A DNA stretch of 19,122 nucleotides from DSWT01 sp034433375 (GTDB taxonomy: Bacteria; Chloroflexota; Anaerolineae; B4-G1; SLSP01): positions 1-19,122 of the forward strand of contig DAOUAQ010000236.1 in NCBI GenBank assembly GCA_034433375.1. The letters are read 5' to 3'. Position numbers and translations under genes: made by a program. The notes under the pieces are model-generated. The model searched no databases, was not told the DNA's origin, and worked only from the letters and a program-made list of their open reading frames with translations. Positions 13,673 to 19,122 of the stretch are shown here, in pieces; the stretch's first letter is position 1; every line of letters starts with the position of its first letter.

Positions 13673-16600
13673 TCATTTTACATTGCGCAGCGTCAAGGGC
13701 AGGAAGATTTTAAAAGGATACGGATCAATGAGCACCGAATCGGTCCACGGGCCGTAGCTGCCGGATTTGTCAATCATCGCCACGCGCCAGTAATACTGCT
13801 TGGCCGTGTATTTTTTCAGTGGCGTGAACACGACATTGTTGGTGGTGGCCGAGTCGAGCGGACTTGAAAATTGAGGGTTGTCCGCGATTTGAATAGCGTA
13901 GCTTGCCGCGCCGTTCACCGGCTGCCAGATAAAGGTGGGAAAAGCGGTTTTTGCTGCCGCTCCGGTGAGCGGCGAGACAAGCGTGGGGACTGGATACTGC
14001 TTGGTGAACATCGCAACGCTGGAGAAAGGCCCCTCCTGGCCGTTGGCGTCTACTACGGCAACGCGCCAGTAGTAAGTGCCGTCGGGGAAGGACTTGATCG
14101 GCGTCCAGGTGATGGTGTCTAGCACAAAGTTCTCGATAGGACTGGTGAAGTTAGGATTGTTGGCGACCTGCAAGCGATATTTTGCCGCGGTCCATCCTAT
14201 CGTTGTCGCATCGCCGGGAAGCAGGAAAGCGTTCCACTTGAACGTAGGCGTGCGGTGAACAGCGCCGCCCATCGGCGGTTCAACGAGCGAAGTCTGCGGC
14301 AAGGTGATGACAAGCGTGCTGCTCGGCGACCATTTGCCGGTGTACGCCGGGGTAAGTGAGTTTTCAGCGCGCACGCGCCAATAGTAGGTGCCAGGCGCAT
14401 AGGCGGTCAACGGAGTGTAACTCTCATGATTTACGTCGAGGCTCACCCGATTCTGAGAAAACTCCGGGTTGGTGGCGCTTTCAAACTGATAATTGCCCGC
14501 GCCCTCCACAGCATCCCAAATGAATCTGGGTGTCGAGTAACTACCTTCGATACGCAGATTACCCGGCGTTGGCCCGGATTTGGTGAAGAGATGCGGTTCG
14601 CTGGGCGGGGCATAGTAATACTTGTTATCGGAAAATTTGTGGAGCACTGAGAATCGCCAATAGATGGTATTGTTCTCATAGATGCTTAGCGAGGTATGTA
14701 CATACTGGAAAACGCCCGGATAATAGACACAGACGTTGCCAACACACTTTGATTCCAGAGTTTGAAAAACACTGGTAAACAGTGGATCGCGCGCCACTTG
14801 AACTGTATATCCGCCAAACCAATCCGTCTTTGGTGATTCCGCGTAGATATAAGGCGAATATGGTAGTGTGGGGCGTTCACTCGGCAATCCGCCTGTCGGA
14901 GTAGCTAATGTCACGCGGTCAGCAATCGTCTTAAATTCGTTCAAAATACCAGGCGCAACGCCGTTGTCCGGCACTGTATCTGCGGCTGTGGTGGCGGAAC
15001 TAGAGGTCGCGCTGAACAAAGCGGCCGACAAAGAGAAAGGTTTATCGCCATCGTCGCCTATAGCAGTCTTCGGAACACGCAATTCGACATAACCGGGGAC
15101 GGGGTTATAGTGAATCGCTCCTCCTGTCACATCTTCTGGATTAACAAGGTTTTTGAAGCCGTTGACATCCCATTCAGTTCCCGACCACTGATGCAAATAA
15201 ACTGTGTCGGTAATAAGCGTTGTGCCGTTGTACATCACGTAGATTGCGAATTCCGGCCGGAAGTAGGATGCTGTTGTCAGCGCGGGCCGATTGGGCGGCG
15301 CTAAGGATGCGCCATTACCCTCTTGCTGGTTGCCATCCAGGTACAGTCCATACCATACTGTACTGCCGACGGTCGGAGTCACATGAAATCCGATGAGCCA
15401 ATTGTCTTTATCCTGCGCCATATAAAGCGTGGTCAATTCGGTCGCGCCCAGGCCATCCATTGTATCTACCGCCAACAGTGTATCATATTGTGAAGGCAAA
15501 GCGCCCATAACATAAACATTGAAGCCAAGCCAGCGTGTCTGCATACCTACGATCACACGCCGGCCGGCGCTCCAGTCACCTACCGTATTGTTGCTGCCAT
15601 CCAGGCCACGCACACGCCAGAAATAGGTACCGATAGGCAGACGAACAATAGGTGTATGGCGCGTGTAAACCGTGCGCGTGACGTAGGTTGCTACACCAAA
15701 AGCCGGGTCAGTGCTGAGCATCAATTCGTAACGTACTGCGCCTTGCTGCGGCAACCACTCAAAAGCGGGCATCGTCTCAAAAACCTTCTCGCCGTGCGCC
15801 GGGAATTGCAATACGGGGGATGGCGTGGCCGTCGGTGTTATTTGGCGCGCCACATCAATCTGCGTGACCCAGTGCTGGTTGCGTTGGCTATTGGTCAGAG
15901 GGAGACCGTTTGCGCCGTAAGGTCTTACGCGCCAGTGATAATTCGTGTTGGCGGTAGGCGTAAAAGGGTTGTCGTCAGTAGGTGTGGCGCTCAGGTTTTC
16001 GGTCTCAACAACCCAATTCGGGCTGTCGAAATTCGGGCTATCGTCAACTTCAAGGCGATAATAAGCTGCCTCCTCGCGTGGATCAACACCGGGTACGAAC
16101 GTTCGTGACCAGTAGAACGTTGGGGTATCCACCGTGTAATCATACGAGACAGGAATATCATAAGGTGGCGCATAGTTTCCGGAAGCGATAAAAGGCGGTA
16201 AATAGAAATAGCGCGGCCAGATGTTTTCAGGAACTGCGGTCGTGTAGGTTGGCACAAAACTGAAGGACACACTCGATACCCCGGGATTGTTATCAAGTCC
16301 GTTTTCGTAAGGAATGACGCGCCAGTATATCGTTCTGCCCCACTCCTCCGCAGCCCAGGTATCACGCCAGAAGAAGGTGTTGGCGGTATCAACCGACCAT
16401 CTTGTGGTACCAAAGCCTGGATCAAAGCTGCCCTGGATTTTATACTTTTTGGCCTCACGTACCGGCGTCCATGTAAACAAGGGAACATTCGTTAATTCAT
16501 TGTTGCGCGGCGTGAGCAATACCGGTTTGTGATACCAGCGCTTGGTGAAATTCCACACGTCGCTGAAGGGACCTTCCCAACTCGAACTCCCATAAAGAGC

Positions 16601-17551
16601 GGCAACCCGCCAATGGTAAATTTGATCGTTGGGAATAGAGCCAGGCGGAGTGTACGTGGTTTGTGTGGTATCTACCGATGTTTTAGAGGCAAAGCTCGAG
16701 TCGGTGCTGTATTGCAACCTGTACTTTACCGCGCCCTTCACCGCCGTCCAGCGGAATACCGGCGTGTAGACCGGATAAGAGCTATTGGCCGGTTCCAACA
16801 ACTGCGGTATTTGAGCATAACCTACCGTGAACTGGCGAACCTCGCTTGCCAAACCGTTATTGCTTGCTGCGTTGCGGGGGACGACGCACCAATAATAACT
16901 CCCATTCGCCAGGCGTGGGTAGGGGGTATAGGATGTCGCCAGGGTTGCCGGATATGCGGTGAGCGAGCCACAATCGGGAGTGCTGCCAACTTTGAGAACG
17001 TAATCGGCGGCCCCGACGACCGGCGACCAGGAAAAGATCGGCGCCTCAAAGAATTCGATGGTCGCGCCGGCAGCGGGTGAGAGCAGCGACGGCGCATTGC
17101 CGGTAGTGCTCCAATCTTTCGTGAACTGCCGCAACTCCGACCAATCGCCGGACGGTAGCGGCTGCTCGACGCGCACACGCCAGCACCAGTTGGTGTTATC
17201 GGTGAAAACGGCATTGGAGATGGGGATGTATTTGGTATTCGGCGTCACCTGATTGTAACGGATCGGCTCGCCAAAAGCGCACGAGTCGTCATCAATCTGG
17301 ATGCGGTATTGCGTCGCGCCCGTTACAGGCGCCCACTCAAATACAGGCACCGCGGCCGGCGGGTAATTCAGCACAGTCGTCGTAATCCCGTTGGCCGGCG
17401 CGAGCAACACCGGCGCCGGCCAAGCGCTCGGTGCGGAAGAAAGTGGTACAGGGAATAGCACGATGCTGCACAACACCAGCGTCGTCACAATCCGCCAGGG
17501 CCATAGAATGCTCCGGCGAGCATAAAAGGAAAAAGGGAGTCTCTCTTTCAT
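13673..17551 (-). CDS. secreted FN3-like repeat protein with DOMON/CBM9-like insert
   Basis: A 1292-residue extracellular protein. Residues 1-40 form a signal peptide (KERLPF..., hydrophobic core 20-36, SSA). About ten fibronectin-III-like units follow, near 46-145, 154-243, 249-337, 343-434, 441-563, 578-668, 889-992, 996-1085, 1088-1185 and 1189-1277. Each has a 'LL-x-P-x-x-x' opening, 'P-x-F-x-W-x-P-V-x-G-A-x-x-Y-x-(I/L)-Q' core, a 'D-x-x-F' turn, 'Y-Y-W-R-V' and a 'W-S/F-T' end. Residues about 671-882 break the pattern and resemble a DOMON/CBM9-type beta-sandwich (YGLYLDGN, YVELRVPKTAIGD). The protein ends in KIFLPLTLRNVK. ATG 17551 has GGAGA 8 nt upstream. The gene is visibly less GC-rich than its neighbours. 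Likely surface or matrix binding; no enzymatic domain is seen. Confidence 0.88.
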   Translation of the reverse strand: MKERLPFSFYARRSILWPWRIVTTLVLCSIVLFPVPLSSAPSAWPAPVLLAPANGITTTVLNYPPAAVPVFEWAPVTGATQYRIQIDDDSCAFGEPIRYNQVTPNTKYIPISNAVFTDNTNWCWRVRVEQPLPSGDWSELRQFTKDWSTTGNAPSLLSPAAGATIEFFEAPIFSWSPVVGAADYVLKVGSTPDCGSLTAYPATLATSYTPYPRLANGSYYWCVVPRNAASNNGLASEVRQFTVGYAQIPQLLEPANSSYPVYTPVFRWTAVKGAVKYRLQYSTDSSFASKTSVDTTQTTYTPPGSIPNDQIYHWRVAALYGSSSWEGPFSDVWNFTKRWYHKPVLLTPRNNELTNVPLFTWTPVREAKKYKIQGSFDPGFGTTRWSVDTANTFFWRDTWAAEEWGRTIYWRVIPYENGLDNNPGVSSVSFSFVPTYTTAVPENIWPRYFYLPPFIASGNYAPPYDIPVSYDYTVDTPTFYWSRTFVPGVDPREEAAYYRLEVDDSPNFDSPNWVVETENLSATPTDDNPFTPTANTNYHWRVRPYGANGLPLTNSQRNQHWVTQIDVARQITPTATPSPVLQFPAHGEKVFETMPAFEWLPQQGAVRYELMLSTDPAFGVATYVTRTVYTRHTPIVRLPIGTYFWRVRGLDGSNNTVGDWSAGRRVIVGMQTRWLGFNVYVMGALPSQYDTLLAVDTMDGLGATELTTLYMAQDKDNWLIGFHVTPTVGSTVWYGLYLDGNQQEGNGASLAPPNRPALTTASYFRPEFAIYVMYNGTTLITDTVYLHQWSGTEWDVNGFKNLVNPEDVTGGAIHYNPVPGYVELRVPKTAIGDDGDKPFSLSAALFSATSSSATTAADTVPDNGVAPGILNEFKTIADRVTLATPTGGLPSERPTLPYSPYIYAESPKTDWFGGYTVQVARDPLFTSVFQTLESKCVGNVCVYYPGVFQYVHTSLSIYENNTIYWRFSVLHKFSDNKYYYAPPSEPHLFTKSGPTPGNLRIEGSYSTPRFIWDAVEGAGNYQFESATNPEFSQNRVSLDVNHESYTPLTAYAPGTYYWRVRAENSLTPAYTGKWSPSSTLVITLPQTSLVEPPMGGAVHRTPTFKWNAFLLPGDATTIGWTAAKYRLQVANNPNFTSPIENFVLDTITWTPIKSFPDGTYYWRVAVVDANGQEGPFSSVAMFTKQYPVPTLVSPLTGAAAKTAFPTFIWQPVNGAASYAIQIADNPQFSSPLDSATTNNVVFTPLKKYTAKQYYWRVAMIDKSGSYGPWTDSVLIDPYPFKIFLPLTLRNVK

Positions 17552-17595
17552 CGTCAGTTCTCCTTCCCCAAATGACTTTTCACACTTCTGACTTC

Positions 17596-17624
17596 ATTAT
17601 AGGAGTTGAAAACATTCGTGTCAA
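17596..17624 (-). promoter_or_regulatory. perfect consensus sigma70 promoter for the FN3-repeat gene
   Basis: On the minus strand TTGACA (17619-17624) and TATAAT (17596-17601) are separated by exactly 17 nt, 12 of 12 consensus. Transcription would start near 17589, about 38 nt before the ATG at 17551. Confidence 0.9.
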
Positions 17625-17646
17625 TTCAGTACCGGACAAATTGCAC

Positions 17647-17675
17647 TTGACATCCACACGAAAAATCCGTACAAT
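17647..17675 (+). promoter_or_regulatory. sigma70 promoter for the eRF1/Vms1-like gene
   Basis: TTGACA (17647-17652), a 17-nt spacer and TACAAT (17670-17675) match 11 of 12 consensus positions. It is divergent from the FN3-gene promoter, with only 22 bp between the two -35 boxes. The predicted start near 17682 gives a leader of about 210 nt. Confidence 0.85.
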
Positions 17676-17681
17676 GAGAGT

Positions 17682-17893
17682 GAAGTTCCCAATAGAGCGT
17701 GGGGTTATGCAAAAATGTGAAGCATATTCCACTACTAATATGAATAACAGCACTGCGGGCCGTCTGAAAAGATGTCACCCGCAGTGCGCGTTTATAATCC
17801 TGTCTAAGGAGGTGATGTTTCCGGCCATTGCAACGCGTTGTTGTTCATTGCCCAAGAACCACTATACCAATCCATGGGAGAAAGGAAAAGACG
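17682..17893 (+). promoter_or_regulatory. long structured 5' leader of the eRF1/Vms1-like gene
   Basis: The leader holds a perfect 10-bp stem (GCACTGCGGG 17750-17759 with CCCGCAGTGC 17778-17787, 18-nt loop). An isolated TATAAT (17793-17798) and AAGGAGGTGAT (17806-17816) follow. The latter is an 11-nt perfect complement of the usual 16S rRNA 3' end. The real gene start at 17894 uses a different, weaker site (AAAGGA). The stem has no proper U-tract, so it is not an ordinary terminator. I do not recognise a known riboswitch class. Confidence 0.45.
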
Positions 17894-17901
17894 ATGTTTG
17901 A
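17707..17901 (+). CDS. possible 64-codon upstream ORF overlapping the eRF1/Vms1-like start
   Basis: An ATG 25 nt after the predicted transcription start opens a 64-codon frame. It passes through the leader hairpin and strong Shine-Dalgarno sequence and stops 8 nt inside the next gene (TGA 17899-17901 against ATG 17894-17896). The peptide has five cysteines (4, 23, 27, 45, 46) and otherwise no recognisable domain. Its own ribosome-binding site is poor. An internal ATG at 17815 sits too close to the strong site to be ideal. It could be a regulatory leader ORF coupling translation to the main gene, or it may be chance. Confidence 0.25.
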   Translation: MQKCEAYSTTNMNNSTAGRLKRCHPQCAFIILSKEVMFPAIATRCCSLPKNHYTNPWEKGKDDV

Positions 17902-18994
17902 CGAAAAATCACTCAAAGAATTGGCTTCTCTTGAAGCAAAAGGTCCGATTCTGAGTCTATACCTGAACGTTGATCCTACGCAACATTCCGCCGACGAATA
18001 CCGGTTGATGTTGCGCGAAATGCTCAAGCAGGCCGAGGGCGCGGTGGACGATGCTGACATCACTGCCGTCAAACGGTATGTTGATCTGGAATATAACTGG
18101 TCCGGCCGCGGTCTGGTGCTGTTCTCTCGCCACGCAGAGCAACTCTGGCGCGCTCTGTCGCTCGCTGTTCCCGTGCGCAACGGGATCACCGCAGCCAGCA
18201 AACCCTACATTTCACCCCTCGTTGAACTGGATGGCTTCTACGGACGCTATGCCGTCGCCTTGGTTGACCGGCAGGGCGGGCGTTTCTTCATGTTCCAGAT
18301 GGGAGAACTCTTGACCCAGGAAGGCGCCGTCGGTGAGGATGTGCGGCGCGTGCGTAAAGGTCGAGGGTCTTCGGTGGTCGGGATGCGCGGCGGTTCACAA
18401 GCGTCTGGTCGCAAAGAGGCCGAATTAGTGCAGCGCAATCTGCGCGACATCGCCGCCGCCCTCGTTGATTTCTGCCAGGTCAATCATCCGCGGCGGCTGC
18501 TCCTTGCCGGCGCCGAACACACCGTCGCGCAATTCCGCGAACTCCTGCCCACCAAACTGCAAGAAATCGTCGTGGGAACCTTTAGCGCCAATATGGAAGC
18601 CGGCGACGATGCCATCCGTGACGAGGCGTTCGCCGTCCTCAAGAGTTTGGAGGAAAAACGTCACCGGGAGTTGGTGGATGCGGTTGTGACGGCCGCCGCA
18701 AAAGGCATGAACGGCGTGGTCGGTCTGGACCAAACCCTCAGTGCGACCCACGAGGGACGCGCGCAGGTTTTGGTCGTCGAACACGGCTATCACGCGCCGG
18801 GCTACCAGTGCAAGAGTTGCGGGTATCTCACCACGCAAAAACTGGAGGTGTGTGTCTTCTGCCAGGGGGCGATCCGCGAGATCGCGGATGCGGCAGAGGC
18901 CGTCATCAGCCAGGTGATCGAAAAGGGCGGCGCCGTCGAGGTCGTCGAAAACGGGATGCTCAACGCGCACATCGGCGCACTGCTGCGCTATTAG
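17894..18994 (+). CDS. bacterial eRF1/Vms1-like protein with GGSQ loop and zinc site (putative ribosome-rescue factor)
   Basis: A 366-residue protein resembling the bacterial-archaeal eRF1-like group related to Vms1/ANKZF1, which releases nascent chains from peptidyl-tRNA on stalled ribosomal subunits. The first part (about 1-135) starts EKSLKELASLEAKGPILSLYLNVDP, a typical opening. A basic loop RRVRKGRGSSVVGMRGGSQASGRKE has GGSQ at 166-169, comparable to the GGQ-type catalytic loop. An eRF1 domain-3-like part (about 198-300) includes RRLLLAGAEHTVAQF. A zinc-binding CKSCG...CVFCQ (Cys306, 309, 320, 323) follows, then a C-terminal tail. ATG 17894 is chosen because AAAGGA lies 8 nt upstream; a TTG at 17828 in the same frame gives a poor extension. 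It has its own strong promoter. Specific activity is inferred from family features only. Confidence 0.8.
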   Translation: MFDEKSLKELASLEAKGPILSLYLNVDPTQHSADEYRLMLREMLKQAEGAVDDADITAVKRYVDLEYNWSGRGLVLFSRHAEQLWRALSLAVPVRNGITAASKPYISPLVELDGFYGRYAVALVDRQGGRFFMFQMGELLTQEGAVGEDVRRVRKGRGSSVVGMRGGSQASGRKEAELVQRNLRDIAAALVDFCQVNHPRRLLLAGAEHTVAQFRELLPTKLQEIVVGTFSANMEAGDDAIRDEAFAVLKSLEEKRHRELVDAVVTAAAKGMNGVVGLDQTLSATHEGRAQVLVVEHGYHAPGYQCKSCGYLTTQKLEVCVFCQGAIREIADAAEAVISQVIEKGGAVEVVENGMLNAHIGALLRY

Positions 18995-19042
18995 CAGCGC
19001 GTTTGCATCAAAAAACCGGGATAGTGCCAAGTGTCACCATTG

Positions 19043-19122
19043 TCAAGCCCCCGAAGGGGGCACCTCGTCCGGGCACAGTTCCGGGTGATGCTCCTGCACC
19101 AGCGCGAGATAGGCCTGCACCA
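19043..19122 (-). CDS. C-terminal fragment of a gene cut by the window edge
   Basis: On the minus strand an open frame enters from the edge and ends at TGA 19043-19045, reading VQAYLALVQEHHPELCPDEV then PPSGA. The composition looks protein-coding and convergent placement 48 bp past the eRF1-like stop is natural. The product is not recognisable. A GCCCCC/GGGGGC hairpin (19047-19061) falls within its last codons and may form part of a terminator, though no T-tract follows. Confidence 0.5.
   Translation of the reverse strand, partial: VQAYLALVQEHHPELCPDEVPPSGA

Noticed and set aside
17793..17798. TATAAT as a second promoter for the eRF1-like gene
   Set aside because: No -35-like hexamer at 16-18 nt upstream; that position falls in the leader hairpin.
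17828..17893. TTG at 17828 as the start of the eRF1-like gene, adding 22 residues
   Set aside because: The strong SD is about 15 nt away, too far, and the extension is unlike the family opening; ATG 17894 has its own ribosome-binding site.

Overview
The window looks like a chromosomal piece of a Chloroflexota bacterium, probably of the Anaerolineae type. This is inference. It rests on moderately GC-rich DNA, lipoprotein leaders followed by long Thr/Pro linkers, a giant secreted protein built of fibronectin-III-like repeats that ends in an 'FLPLTLRN' tail, tandem SPFH membrane proteins, a bacterial eRF1/Vms1-like protein, and short intergenic repeats. There are no tRNA, rRNA, CRISPR or IS sequences. 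Almost everything is on the minus strand; only the last complete gene is on the plus strand.

Layout, in window order. (a) 21-3563: an apparent minus-strand operon read as upp (uracil salvage), a WecA/TagO-like polyprenyl-phosphate sugar-1-phosphate transferase, then a family-5 solute-binding lipoprotein. A good sigma70-type promoter and a repeat/hairpin-containing leader precede upp. (b) 3708-6398: rarA (AAA+ replication maintenance factor), a small unrecognised helical protein, and a family-3 amino-acid-type binding lipoprotein, close-packed. rarA appears to be transcribed from a promoter that would give a nearly leaderless mRNA. (c) 6482-6541: a perfect 16-bp inverted repeat plus a short direct repeat, of dispersed-repeat character. 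(d) 6529-8615: an OmpR-type response regulator and its HAMP histidine kinase, overlapping by ATGA. (e) 8658-13510: a four-gene cassette of two multi-membrane-span SPFH-like proteins, a TPR-like protein with a beta-rich C-terminus, and a PfkB kinase resembling pseudouridine kinase. The genes are separated by 3 bp, 6 bp and a 4-bp overlap. This is the most interesting uncharacterised set in the window. (f) 13673-17551: a 1292-residue secreted repeat protein with about ten FN3-like units and a DOMON/CBM9-like insert. It has a perfect consensus promoter and an intrinsic terminator. (g) 17552-17893: a divergent control region with two strong promoters. The rightward transcript has a roughly 210-nt leader with a hairpin, an 11-nt perfect Shine-Dalgarno match and a possible 64-codon upstream ORF. 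(h) 17894-18994: the eRF1/Vms1-like protein with a GGSQ loop and a CxxC...CxxC zinc site, a candidate ribosome-rescue factor. (i) 19043-19122: the probable C-terminus of a further minus-strand gene cut by the window edge.

The neighbouring operons do not form one pathway. The clearest functional units are the two-component pair and the SPFH cassette. The two solute-binding proteins have no permease or ATPase genes in the window.
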